Of a stretch of DNA of 64,000 nucleotides, positions 21,462 through 32,989 are shown piece after piece. The notes under the pieces are model-generated. The model had not been told where the DNA came from, made no database searches, and was given only the letters and a program-made list of their open reading frames with translations. The translations under genes and the position numbers were made by a program. Source of the DNA: Tillus elongatus. Its lineage: Eukaryota; Arthropoda; Insecta; Coleoptera; Cleridae. The first letter of the stretch is position 1, and each line of letters opens with the position of its first letter. The DNA lies in assembly GCA_964006375.1 (NCBI GenBank), contig OZ023269.1, positions 125,930,723 to 125,994,722 of the forward strand, written 5' to 3'.

Positions 21462-21841
21462 TAAAAATTGAATTAGTACGAGATCATGACAACTACAAAT
21501 AAAGATCGGTTGCTATGTTATGATATGATGTTTTGATCAAAAAATTTTATCAAATTGAAAATAAAAATTAAACACAGATGACAGATGAGACTTTCAAAAT
21601 GTCTATGTGATGTATGTCAATATTTAACATAAAAATAGAACTAGCCTATAATAACTATGATAACAGTTACAACAATAAAATAACTAAACAATAACAGTAT
21701 GAAAGCAGTCTCTATACAACGAAAATATCGACATACATCAACTCATTATCTTATTACAACTTTTTTGAAAGAATAGTTAAATTTATTTTCTTTGACTTAT
21801 TTAATTAGAAAGAAGAATATCCAAGAAAGGGGAATTCATTT

Positions 21842-23660
21842 AATCAGTTTGCTCGTTTAAAACAAGGTAGTTATTGTCGTGTGTGTGATTTTTGACTTCT
21901 AAAGCTTCAAAAAAGTCTAGTTTACGTTTGTCATTGTAAAAATGTAGTGGTTGTATGCGGTTATTTACTGTAGGTCTATGTTCGGTATCAATAATATGTT
22001 TTGCAAATGTAGATTTGTCAGCGTGGTTATTTCTAAATGCAGAAATATGTTCTTTGTATAGGATGTTAAAATTTATAGAAGTTGGACCTATGTAGATTGC
22101 GTTACAATGTGTACAAGCTAATTTATAAACTCCAGCTTTTGTCAGGAAACAAGATTTTTCTTTCGCGTTAAATAGTAAATCACGTGCCGTGTTGTAAGAT
22201 TTAAAAGCTACCTTTGTATTTGTACAGGTATTTAAAATTTTTGAAATGTTTTCTGAAATAGTTCCAAAATAAATTATCGAAACGTATCTGTTGTCTTCTT
22301 TGTCTCTAATATTTGGATAAAATCATTTTATCTATTATTTTAATAGAGTAGCCATTATTAAATGCTGTTGGCATTTCTTTTTCAAAATTGTTTTGTGACA
22401 TAGGTATTGAAAATGCACGATGTATCATAGAATGGTAGGCTGACAGCTTTTGTGAAAAAGGGTGACATGAATCGTATGGTATGGTTGTGTCAGTGTAAGT
22501 TGGTTTCCTATATATTGAAAAGTCAAATGATATATTTTCTAACTTTCTAATTGTAAAGTCTAAAAAAATTATACAACTGTTAGCTTCTTCTTCTAAAGTA
22601 AAGTTTTCCATAAATATGTTGGCTAATAAAGGTGACAACGGACTACCCATAGGTAGACCTTCATTTTGCATATAAATTATATTATTGAATTTAAAATAGT
22701 TTTGTTTTATACATTCGTTAAAAAGATTCATTATTTCTTGTCTTTTTATGACATTTACGTTCCTTTCTATTAAAACGTTTTCTAATAGAGGTAAACATTT
22801 CCTAGGAGGTATCTTAGAATACATGCTACAAACATCAAACGAGACTAATTTACTATTTGTGGGAATAATTAAGATATTTAATTTTTGTATAAGTTCATAA
22901 GAATTCTTAACTGAATATTTTGGAAAGTAATTGTATTATCTAATAAATGAAACCAGTTTGCGCGCTATCTTATAATTAGGTGTATTAACATAGCTAACTA
23001 CTGGCCTCACCGGTATATTTGGCTTATGAATTTTCAGGTGGCCATACATTTTTGGTGACTGCGGGCTTTTATATAAAAGATATTTCTTTTCTTGTTGCCT
23101 AAACAGAGACACATTTTTAAGTTCATTTTTTAGTTATGTCTGAAATGCGTTTGTTGGGTCTCTCCTAATTTCTGTTAAATTTTCTGTAGTAATAAAATCA
23201 TTAATTTTAATGTTATATGCGTCTCTACTTATAGCTACAGTTGTATTTCCTTTATCAGCTTTAGTAAAAACTAGATCATTGTCTAATATTTTATGCTGAA
23301 CAGATTTTAAAATTTGAGTTTCGTTAATTTGATGTTTGTCATATTTTGAAGTTAAATGTCTTAAAAATTCACATATTTTTAATCTTTCATATTGCCTTAT
23401 AGATCTGGAAGCAATTTCGGATTCAGAAGCTAATATCTCTTTAATTTTGTTTGTAAATTTAAATTTTGGGCAGTATTTATATCCTTTATTTAGAAAAGAA
23501 ATTTCTTCAGTTGTAAAAATTATATCGCTAAGGTTTTCAAATCTTTTGTAGAAGTTATGTGTTTGTGGGGGAGGTCTTTCTCGATTATGTAAATGTTGTA
23601 TGCTTTCTAGGTTTCTAATTTTGTTTTTTCTGTGTTAAGCGTTTTTTAAATTTCAATTCA
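21842..23660 (-). pseudogene. Penelope-type reverse transcriptase / GIY-YIG endonuclease
   Basis: From 23660 down: N-terminal region, a KADKGNTTVAIS block (about 23260), GHLKIHKPNIPVRPVVS (about 23020), motif A LVSFDVCSMYSKIP (about 22840), motif B GLPMGSPLSPLLANIFMENF (about 22640) and the post-palm FLDFTIRKLE and YRKPTYTDTTIPYDSCHP. Motif C (YVDD) is absent: ANIFMENF is followed directly by sequence that normally lies some 45 residues on, so a deletion removed it. The GIY-YIG domain (GVYKLACTHCNAIYIG) sits at about 22145-22070 in a shifted frame. Stops and frameshifts are scattered. The product would nick the target and prime reverse transcription. Confidence 0.88.
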
Positions 23661-23694
23661 CTAACTAAAATATGTATTTGGTCATCTAATATAT

Positions 23695-23750
23695 CAAAAA
23701 CGAAAACCAACAGTGAAGCCAGAGAACTAGTCTCCAAGTCTGTATGTAAA
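23695..23750 (-). repeat. PLE terminal inverted segment (right)
   Basis: Mirror of 21288-21345; marks the 5' edge of the PLE. Confidence 0.85.
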
Positions 23751-23912
23751 TAGTTCTTATTTTTATAACTCTTTTAGTAGCTCACTTTCTCTGTTCGAGA
23801 CAAATATTGCAATCAGAATTTCAACTAGTTCTAACTAAGCTAGAGCTCTGAAACTTGCCAGCCCTGTATATGTGTAGCAACAAATATAGTATACCTAATA
23901 AGGTTGTAAATC

Positions 23913-24300
23913 GAACATGGCGGACGCCTGAAGAAAGCGGATTACCTGTTTCTTCACAACCCCCTTCATATGGGTATCAACTAGAAGGGTTTGACGAGTA
24001 AGATATGACAAACTATGTGATGTCATTCTAAACCCAATGTAGCGAAAGGCCTAAAATGGCGATTACCTATTCGTTCACAAATCACTCGACAGTAGTATCA
24101 ACTGAAAGAGTTTGACGAGTAAAATACGATAAAGGATGTAATGTCATTCTAGACCCAATATGCCATGTCATTTTAAACACAATATGACGGACGCCTCAAG
24201 ATGGCAAATTACCTTTTTTCGCAACCCCCTTGATATGGGCATCAAACAAAAGGGTTTGACGCGTAGAATGCGATTGGCTTTGTGACGTTATATAACACAG
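23913..24300. repeat. Decayed tandem repeat, ~130 bp x 3
   Basis: ATGGCGGACGCCTGAAG (23917), AAAATGGCGATTACCTATTC (24053) and ATGACGGACGCCTCAAGATG (24183) start three diverged units. The units share GGTTTGACGAGTA and GATGTCATTCTA. Confidence 0.7.
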
Positions 24301-24399
24301 AGTCTTTAACAGAAAGCAATCTCATGAGCAATTGCAGAAATCCTCGACAATCATTTGTATCTATATGTAACTATTAATTTTTTTAAGCTGGACTCAATA

Positions 24400-24620
24400 T
24401 ACAGGGTGTTTCGCATAAGAACCGACACACAGCAGGGACATGTAGGGAAATATTGTGATTTAACGCAACTTACCCCTATAATAAATTGCACCCCTGGTAA
24501 GTTATAGGCCTTCAAGTGGGGTTTCCAATTTCGAAAAAAATCAATATCTCAGTTGTGCTTGAACTTAGAACAACTAAATTTGGTACACGTTTTGACTCTA
24601 CCAAAAGCAATAATCAACAA
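24400..24620 (+). mobile_element. Single mariner-like end
   Basis: TACAGGGTGTTTCGCATAAG resembles a Tc1/mariner inverted-repeat tip flanked by TA. No matching opposite end was found, so it is probably a truncated element or MITE. Confidence 0.4.
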
Positions 24621-25179
24621 TAATAAGAATTAAATTGAAGTATTATGAAGGGTTGATAAGGGATGATTCTCCCTTAAAATGGGACAGAATTTCTTAACCT
24701 ATTGGCAGATTAAAAAAATTATTATATCGCTTTATGGGGAATTTAATTCTAAAACTGTTATTATTTTTATTAGGTTTCAAAAAACTTCGTCGTTTTCAAC
24801 AAAATTCCGAACAACTGAATACACGTATTAGAGCTGTGTTATTTAAAATGAAATTTAACGTCAGACTTGACAATCAGGAAAATAGGTCATTTTATTTTAG
24901 TAATATTTGCTGGTTCCTTGTAAAACATGTTGGGTAATTAAATATTTATATAATAAGTAATAAAGTAATAAATAAATTATTTTGGTGTAAAATATTTAAT
25001 AACTAATACAAAATAATATAACTTCGGTTTATTAGCTAATATTATTTGGAAAAAGTTATTAGTTAGTTAAATACTGAACGACAAATAAACATAATTAACC
25101 TAAAAATACGTCTGGGAAAATATCGTATAACATTAAGTAGTATTCCTATGCCTTAATTTCTAAATTAATTTAATTGTTG
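24621..25179. other. No gene recognised
   Basis: Very AT-rich; a 67-codon plus frame at 24734-24937 has no recognisable homology. Confidence 0.4.
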
Positions 25180-25255
25180 TGGCATTGTATTTGAGCAAGT
25201 TGAATGTTTGCGTGTTCCGCCCTTCAGAGGTGGCGTAAAGCACACCCACATACAT
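25180..25255 (+). mobile_element. Fragment of the 33427 SINE family
   Basis: CATTGTATTTGAGCAAGTTG and GTTCCGCCCTTC match positions 33550-33610 of the complete SINE. Confidence 0.7.
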
Positions 25256-25569
25256 AAATTTACAGCTTTTATGCTTTTTTAGCTTCTGTGTTTTAATTTG
25301 TTAAAACTATATGTTGTATTATTCATAAGAACTGGTGGTGCATTTTGTGACAAATCATATAAATTGTAATATTGTCTTATAAACCAGATAACTTTAACTT
25401 AACGTTTGGTCCATCAATTCCGTTAATTGTAAGATATATCACGCATTAAAACAGAGTAGGATGTGTAAAAACGCTCCGTGCTATGCAAGCCAATGTTCAT
25501 TAACACGCGAGAACAATTACTGAACAAAAGATGGCTGAAAAATTATTAAGCAACGGTGGTCTCACCAAT

Positions 25570-25620
25570 GTCTACGTATGTGTTTATGTGTGTATGTGCA
25601 TGCGTGTGTGTATATTTACG
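25570..25620. repeat. TG-rich microsatellite
   Basis: Imperfect run of TG/TATG units (GTGTTTATGTGTGTATGTGC). Confidence 0.7.
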
Positions 25621-25799
25621 TAGATGTTTCTTTTTATACAGTCATTCGGACAGCAAATTGCAATACTCGTTTGCCATTTTCATGTTGCAGTCAAGAAACG
25701 GCATTTCTTAAATTACGATGAGAAAGCAGTCCTTTTAGCTACCTTTGAATACGTTTTTTATCAGTAATTATGAGGTTTAATAATAAAGACTGACCACAA

Positions 25800-26045
25800 A
25801 AACTTAATTCTGAACATATTTATTTTGAAAACATAAATTCAGTTATAATGTTTAAAATACTATTACTATCACCCATCATGCCATTCCCTTTAAGGGGTAG
25901 GCTGAAAACTTATACTACTTCCTAACAATATTTCTCCATGCACTTCTGTCCCAGCATGCTGTTTTCAATTCTTCCACATTCACATATCTTTGCAAACACG
26001 CTCTCCTATTAAGCAAACTTTTAACGTCTTTGTATTGTATTTTGT
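25800..26045 (-). pseudogene. LINE C-terminal fragment
   Basis: The minus strand reads VNVEELKTACWDRSAWRNIV then RK-stop, the W-DR-WR tail commonly seen at the C-terminus of one class of insect endonuclease/RT LINEs. Only the last ~40 residues and a 3' UTR remain. The clade is uncertain. Confidence 0.45.
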
Positions 26046-26049
26046 TTCT

Positions 26050-27290
26050 TTAACGCGACTATGGCCAATCACCGACGCAAGCCTGTAGCTTTACCTAAAT
26101 CAGATGGGCCATTAACGGCTTCAAGCAATTCAAATCCCCTGGATTCGATGGAATAATGCCCATCATGCTCCAACAGGGTATGGAAATACTGGCGCCGGCG
26201 CTTACCCTCATTATGAGGGCCAGCCTGGTTTGGTGTATATTCCGAGAGTATGGAGACTGACCAGGGTTGTATTCATTCCTAAATCTGGGCGTCTAACAGA
26301 CCAGGAAAAGTCCCTGACGACAATAAGTCCTACATCAGGGGCGGTATACTGGAAGCATATCCTCTACATGGCGGACAATACGCACACAGAGCAGGAGTCT
26401 CAACAGAAACAGCACTGCACCAACTGGGGCTGAAACTAGATAATGCGCTGGAGAACAGGGAGGTGGCGCAGGGGGCTTCCTAGACATAGAGGGGGCCTTT
26501 AGCAACACCTCATTCTGATCGGTTCTGGTAGCTCTCAGGAAGCGGGGAAACGAGGAAACCTGCTGCAGGTGGATCGGTTCCATGCTCAGGGACAGGACCT
26601 TCCTCACCTTGCTCGCGGGAGGTACTCTGGGGGAGCCTTCTGTCTCCCCTGATCTGGTGCCTAGTCGTGGACATCCTGCCAGGGAGGCTCTAGGGAGAGG
26701 GGTACGAGATATAGGGCTATGAGGACGACATTGTAATCATATTCCGAGGAAAGGTTACACAATCAGTGTGGGAGCGCATGCAGACAGCACTGAAAGTGGT
26801 GGAAAGGTGGACGGTTGGCCAAGGGCTCGGGGTGAGCTTCGAGAAAGCAACCATCATACCGTTTACGAGGAGGAAGAAGTAGGATGGTCAAAAAACTCTC
26901 ACTCTACACGGTAGAAACATCCCAATGGCCAGGGAGGTAAAATATCTTGGGGTCGTACTGGACTCCAAGGTAACCTGGAATGGTCACGCTGAAAAAATAA
27001 GTTATGACTTTAGCCGTCACTAGGCGGCTATATAGAAAAACGTGGGAACTAAGACCTAGTATGGGCACTGGCTGTACACAAGGGTGGTCAGACCATCGTT
27101 GACACACGCGGCGCTGGTGTGGTGGCGTAAGGTGACACAATCCAGTGCCAAACATAAACTAGGCAAGATCCAAAGAATGGCTTGCCTCGGCATTACAGGG
27201 GCCATGACTTCAATCCCACCAGCCGTCATGGAGGTGTTGCTGGACCTGACAGAAACCTAGGGAACCTAGTTGACGCTCATGGAAAGAAAT
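26050..27290 (+). pseudogene. I/R1-type LINE reverse transcriptase, heavily decayed
   Basis: Plus-strand pieces in three frames: INGFKQFKSPGFDGIMPIML (about 26105), the region around LENREV (about 26450) and FLDIEGAF (about 26490), later HAEKISYDFSRH-like thumb sequence (about 26980). Motif C is not clear. At least ten stops or frameshifts occur. It ends at the TA core at 27304. Confidence 0.75.
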
Positions 27291-27299
27291 GTTTTTAGA

Positions 27300-27301
27300 A
27301 T

Positions 27302-27375
<74 letters not shown>

Positions 27376-27505
27376 CAAACTGACCCTGGATATGGATTCT
27401 AGGGGCGCTAGTTCGCGCTCATTTGAAGAAATTTGTTCTAAATTTAAAAGTCGGGATCTCCTCATTAGCGAATTTTTTTTAAAGAAAATTCACTAAAACA
27501 AGCAC
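27300..27505 (-). mobile_element. HINE-like copy: TA core and head
   Basis: TA tract 27304-27372, box complement (CTAGTTCGCGCTC) near 27407, GTCGGGATCTCCTCATTAG and the head palindrome ending about 27497. The body is missing. Confidence 0.8.
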
Positions 27506-27599
27506 CTGTGAAGCCACGGGAAAAGTCTACGACCATATTAAATACGAAACGGTTTCAATGAGTTAGGGCAAGAACAAACAACCAGATATGCTATTCAAA

Positions 27600-28248
27600 T
27601 TGAATTAAGTCTCAAAAGTTTTCACCTCCTTTTAATTAATTTTTTGATAGAAAACTTCGCTAAAAAAAATCATCGGAATAACAACAATCTAATTAGATAA
27701 CGGTAAAGTGAAGTAAGACTAAAAGAAAATTGATAAAAAGTGAAGTCACTAACTAGGATTAGAACTCGTCTACGTCTCTACAGTTTACGCCAAACAATTT
27801 TTATTTACAATGGCTTTTTTGCTCATATTTTAATGGAATGAAGAAAATAACGACTTAGACATAGATCTAGGAGCTTGCTAGTCATTTTGTGTCGTATTTT
27901 TCACTCACATTCGTACTCCTACCATAATTGTCAATTTTGACGTTTGAACTTTCTTAGATTATATAATTAAAAATTAATTTACCTCTAACTTTTTTGTCTT
28001 TTAACATAGTGACCTGTGTTTTGGTGCATATAATACTCATTAGTACAGAAACCATGTTGTCCAATTTGGTTGCCCTTACCTTGTTATTTACAGAGATATA
28101 CATTTTTTTCAAAATAAAACACAAAATATCCCGGGAAAACCTCGGCCGCTTTTCCTGGCTAACGAACCTATCCAAGCCACTTGCAAAAGGAAGGTATTTG
28201 CTAAATCTTATCAAAATCGGCCCATTATTGTTGAGTTGTCGGTGTGAC

Positions 28249-28320
<72 letters not shown>

Positions 28321-28362
28321 ATGTTGCACTACACTGTAATCACTTTTAAACAAACAAACAAA

Positions 28363-28412
<50 letters not shown>

Positions 28413-28532
28413 AACTTATAAAAATTGAAACTGACCTTGAATATGGGTTTTGCACGCATTTGAAGAAATTTTTTCAAAATTCCAAAGTCAGGATCTTCTC
28501 ATTGGTGAATTTTTTTAAAGAAAATTCACTAA
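27600..28532 (-). mobile_element. Long HINE-like copy carrying a tRNA-like insert
   Basis: Head at 28500-28532, TA core split in two (28254-28316 and 28366-28407) by a 50-bp spacer, and body from 28245 down to about 27950. The further part (27600-27940) matches 50150-50600 in reverse, including a tRNA-like segment at about 27730-27790 (B-box-like AGGATTAGAACTCG on this strand). Confidence 0.75.
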
Positions 28533-28534
28533 AA

Positions 28535-28585
28535 ATATGAAAATTCGCCACCATTACGCACCTGCTCCCTCAGGACTTTTTATTC
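28535..28585 (+). mobile_element. HINE-like 3' end remnant
   Basis: GAAAATTCGCCACCATTACGC followed by a decayed hairpin and CAGGACTTTTTA. Confidence 0.55.
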
Positions 28586-28589
28586 TGGA

Positions 28590-29078
28590 TACCAATGCCT
28601 TTTTACAGAGAGATAACTTTATTCTATGAAAATCTGTTAAAAGTATAATGCACATGAATGTTTTTGTTATAGAAGTACGTGAAGTTTGTGTTGAATGTGT
28701 AAGAATTTCATTAGAGAATTCTCATCGTTGATTAACATTATAAAATCTAGGCAAAGTTATGTTGAAAACCCACTGGCACTAAGGATTAACATCCCTCTAT
28801 AACATTCGCAAAATGGAAACGTCCACATTGAATATTCAAATTTTTCCAGTACAGGCTGAGAATAGAATGCATTTGTAAAAGCGCATCTACCGCCATGGTG
28901 CATTTTGTATTACTGAGTTAGATTCAGATTTATACGAGATATTATTCCAGGTACGTGTGGCAATTCTGTTTAAATCTATATATTTAAATAATGTATATTC
29001 TCTAATATGACTTATTTCATGATTCCGGCTTTCACGGCTGGTATTAGTTGGCATGCTTAGTAATATTGCCCAGTATTT
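28590..29078. other. No gene recognised
   Basis: Nothing identified. Confidence 0.4.
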
Positions 29079-32000
29079 TATTTATTTATTTATTTATTCA
29101 AATTTGCACCTACAGAATTAAATAATTCCAAATGGTGCTTAAAAATAAAAAATAAATATTACTCAAAGTAACAAAATCACTGTCGTAAGACAGTTATCAT
29201 CCTAGACATAGCAATATAAAAGATATCACAATTTAAAAAATTAGCATTCTAATTATGCAACAATCTGTCCATGAAACATCCATAGTTAGTCCTGTGTGTT
29301 CGCTCAAAAAAAAAGTTGCTGTTGACGAGTTGAGCGTGGTGGAACATGGAAAAGGACCAACTCAAGCAGATCATTACAGTCAATGTAACCATTAATTAAC
29401 TTATATATAAACATCAATGAAAGATACTCATGTCGCGTTTGAGACTGTCCATAGTACAAAGAAGCAATGTGACATCATACCCAATATCTTGGCAAGGAAA
29501 GTAATGCTTATAAAGAAGGTACTTAACAAATTTGTTTTGTACCCTTTCAATGCGATTAATGTGGCAAGCATAGGATGGAAACCATACAACACAACAATAC
29601 TCAATATTACTTCGAACCAAGGATGTATACAAACTAGTGATTGCCCTTGTGTCAGTCATATGTTTAGTGTGTCTTTTAAAAAACCGCAAAAGTCTGCAAC
29701 ATTTCACAACCACAGCATCAATATGCAGATTAAATGACCAATCATTTTTGAAAATTACACCAAGATCTGCAAATGAAGTGACAACGTCCAACACCGTGTT
29801 ATAAATGGTATAGCTATGAACAATCCGATTCTGACCCCTAAAATAGCTCACAACCTTACATTTACCCACATTAAGCGACAACAAGTTTGAACTGCACCAG
29901 CGAGTGAAGTTGTCGAGATCATGTTGCAGTGTTGACACCATGGAAAACTTCCGAAAAATACTTCAAGTCATCTGCATATAATAAACATTTCGATGACTCA
30001 AAACAACTCACAATATCATTAATAAACAGGTTTAAGAGAACGGGACCTATATGTGATCCCTGTGGTACCCCATACAAGACGAGGACCTCATCTGATAGAG
30101 TACCACCAATGCTAACAAATTGCTTTCTGTCAAACAGGTAAGATCCAATTCACGACAGATAACAACCACAGATGCCCATTGCAAACAATTTTTGCAGAAG
30201 AATGGTATGACACACACTGTCAAAAGCCTTTGATACATCAGTGTATAAAACATCAACTTGTTTACTAGCCTCCAATGCATCCGTCACGTAAGATTGAAAA
30301 ATTGCGAGATTAGTGACCGTTGACGTTCCACTACAGAAATCATGCTGCTGTCCGACAATACTGTGTTTCAAGGTATTGGAAATCTCATCCGCAATGATAG
30401 ATTCAAATAGTTTCGGTATTACAGGTTCAATTGAAACACCTCTATAATTAACAACTTGTATCTTATCACCTGATTTGTGAATGGGGATCAGAATAGACAA
30501 CTTCCAGACTGAGGGCAAAAACTGGCATTGAAAAGCCTTTGAAAGATACTACACAAAAGGCTGCTCAAAGAGTGTTGACCATTTTTCAAGAATGAAGAAG
30601 GAATACCATCCAAACCAGGTCGTTTTTTGCCATCTAGTGAGTCAGTTTTATCCTCGATTTCCTCAATTGTAAAAATGTGCATAGAAAGGTTATGTGCAGA
30701 CTGTATATTAGATACATCACAAAAGTCAACATCAATGGAACCATGGTCAGAATAACAGGATTAAAAATGTGCAGCAAAGGAGTCTGCTATATCAGACTCA
30801 TTATTATATATTACATTATTAAAACTCATTCTATTCGGAATTCCAGAGTCCTTCCTCAAGGAATTAACGAAAGACCACAACTGTCTGACATCAGACTGAA
30901 TGATCTGCTCTGTGCTAGTCACAAACTGTAAATAATTGTAGTCAACGCGATACTTAGTGTCACGTCTAAGATTAGAATATTTCATATAATCAGATTCAAG
31001 ACCAGTTCTTTTAAATTTACGGTAACTTTTATTTTTCTCAGTGATGATTTTACAAAGTTCCGAATCAAACCACCGAGGATATTTAGAACTTTTCACTGCT
31101 TTAGATGGAACATTTTGGCTAATAGCCTTGTACAGCACATTGTAAAACTGATGTGTTAACAGATCAAGATCACTTGAGTAATCAATAAAAGACCAGTCCA
31201 TAATCCAAGAAACATTGATTCACACAAGCATAGTCAGCTCTGTCACAATCAAATGTTTCAACTTGAGTTTCACTCCTGAGTGAGGGAAGATACGTAAAAC
31301 TAACTGTCACTTCCAAAGGAGGATGATGCAGATCAACTCGAGAAAGAGGATTTGTACTCTCTTCAACTGTGACTTCGTGGAACTCAGAAAAGACTAGATC
31401 TAAGATTTTATCATTAATATTCTGCACAGCATTAATTTGTTCCATTTTCAGGAAGTACATTAGGTCAGTCACAATCTCAGCAAATATATTCTATCCACAA
31501 TTAGGCACCATAAATTCATCTTCACAAAACCAACTAATATGTTGCAGATTAAAATCACCAAAAATCAAAAATTTAGATCCATTATAAGTATTTTTTAAGT
31601 GTTTACACTTGTTGACAAAACTTTGATATGCCTCAAAACAAGAATTAGAAGGAAAATATACCACCCCCAACACTAATTTATTGTCGTATTAATCCATTTT
31701 GATCCATAAGTCCTCATAATAAGGAACCGATACAGCGTCAATCGCAGATCCATTTAGCTTATCCGAAAGAGCTATGAGAACACCACCACCTCTGCAAAAA
31801 CCAGTTAAAACAGGTTCCCTATCTCTGCGAAAACGTACATAATTATTGCTAAAAAGTTCACTGTTTAAAAAATCACAATTAAGCCATGTTTCAGTAAGCA
31901 CAATGATATCATAATTGCAAACAAGTGCACTTCTAAAAAATTTGTCAACTTTACTGCGAAGACCTCTTACATTCTGATAATAAATCAGGCAGCATCAGCC

Positions 32001-32103
32001 AAACCAAACATAGCTGCTGGCTTCTTCACTAGCTGGACTAAAACTGAACTGCCATCACTCTGGTAACGCTTCTTATACCTGTCGATGGTGCAACACCCTG
32101 ATA
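29079..32103 (-). pseudogene. CR1/Jockey-like LINE with endonuclease and RT, ~3.0 kb
   Basis: Minus strand. At 32100-31990 lies a possible ORF1 tail. Endonuclease: LRSKVDKFFRSALVCN, IVLTETWLN, FRRDREPVLTGFCRGGGVLI, FLIFGDFNLQHISW. Then linker RWFDSELCKIITEKNKSYRK and RT KRPGLDGIPSSFLKN, YRGVSIEPVIPKLFE, motif A VLYTDVSKAFDSV, motif B YGVPQGSHIGPVLFNLFIND, motif C LLYADDLKYF, thumb LGVIFKNDWSFNLHI and a C-terminal end at 29414. The 3' end is a (TAAA)n tail at 29079-29100. About five stops or frameshifts break it. Relatively well preserved; the clade call is tentative. Confidence 0.88.
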
Positions 32104-32450
32104 TTGTGGCAAATAATAAGTTTATTTACAGTATTGAAACGGGTAAATTTCGGGATAATGTTGTCTTTCCCTAGCATGGGGAAGTTTCCACGGGGTAACC
32201 TTATCAATATGGCTTTCTTACGGCATTTGCTCAGGCGCCAAAAGCGATGGGGTTTTCCAGAAAGTCGCTGCGCTCGCTCAGGACTATACATCTGTTCTAG
32301 GTCGCTGTTTACAGCTACCTAGCCCCTGGGTAAGCTACAGTGAAGACAGGGTTCACCTAAGTGCTGAATAAAACACCGTATAAAATAAAATCTATTGAGA
32401 AACGCATTGGTGACAGAATATTTACAAACTATATACAAAACAAGATTTAA
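32104..32450 (-). mobile_element. Fragment of the 4643 LTR-like element
   Basis: Starts TGTGGCAAATAA, and its body is the reverse complement of about 6470-6870 with an internal deletion (AGGGTTCACCTAAGTGC and CACCGTATAAAAT). It abuts the LINE at 32104, so it inserted into or beside the LINE 5' region. Its edge supports the 6872 end of the larger copy. Confidence 0.75.
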
Positions 32451-32455
32451 GTTTC

Positions 32456-32624
32456 GAAAAAAAATTGTAGGTATCACCTTATGGGCCAGTCTGTGATTGT
32501 CAAAATAATTTTATAAGCTCAAGAAACCCTACAATTAACGATAAACCCCAATTTGTTTTCTTTAAATGCCTATAACTTTTTTGTCTTTGAACTTAAAGAT
32601 CCAAATTTTGGTAAATGGTTAACC

Positions 32625-32720
<96 letters not shown>

Positions 32721-32818
32721 GGAACTGACCCTGGATATGCGTTCTAGGGGGCCTAGTTCGCGCTCATTTACAGAATTTTTTTCTAAATTCAAAAGTCGGG
32801 ACCTCCTCAGTTGTTAAG
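32456..32818 (-). mobile_element. HINE-like copy
   Basis: Body (GGTATCACCTTATGGGCCAG, CCTATAACTTTTTTGTC), TA core 32631-32717, box complement GCCTAGTTCGCGCTC and GTCGGGACCTCCTCA. The head palindrome is lost after 32818. Confidence 0.8.
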
Positions 32819-32989
32819 CCATGGGAAAAGTCTACGACTGTTATTAAATATGGAAGGGTTTCACTAAGTTAGGACAAGAACAAACAACCAAACTAGTCAA
32901 ATTGAATTACGTCTTAAAACTTTCATCTCCTCTTTATTAAATTATTTTTTTAACAAAAACTCGCTAAAAAATCATCTGAATAACAACAA

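Larger units (their letters stand above)
21284..23757 (-). mobile_element. Penelope-like element with inverted ends
   Basis: Bounded by inverted ~57-bp segments: 21288-21345 (ACATACAGACCTGGAGACTA...) and 23695-23750 (its complement with few changes). The interior on the minus strand encodes a Penelope-type RT followed by a GIY-YIG endonuclease. A hammerhead-like motif lies at 21419-21461, downstream of the coding part. Inverted terminal pieces and hammerheads are described features of PLEs. Confidence 0.85.
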
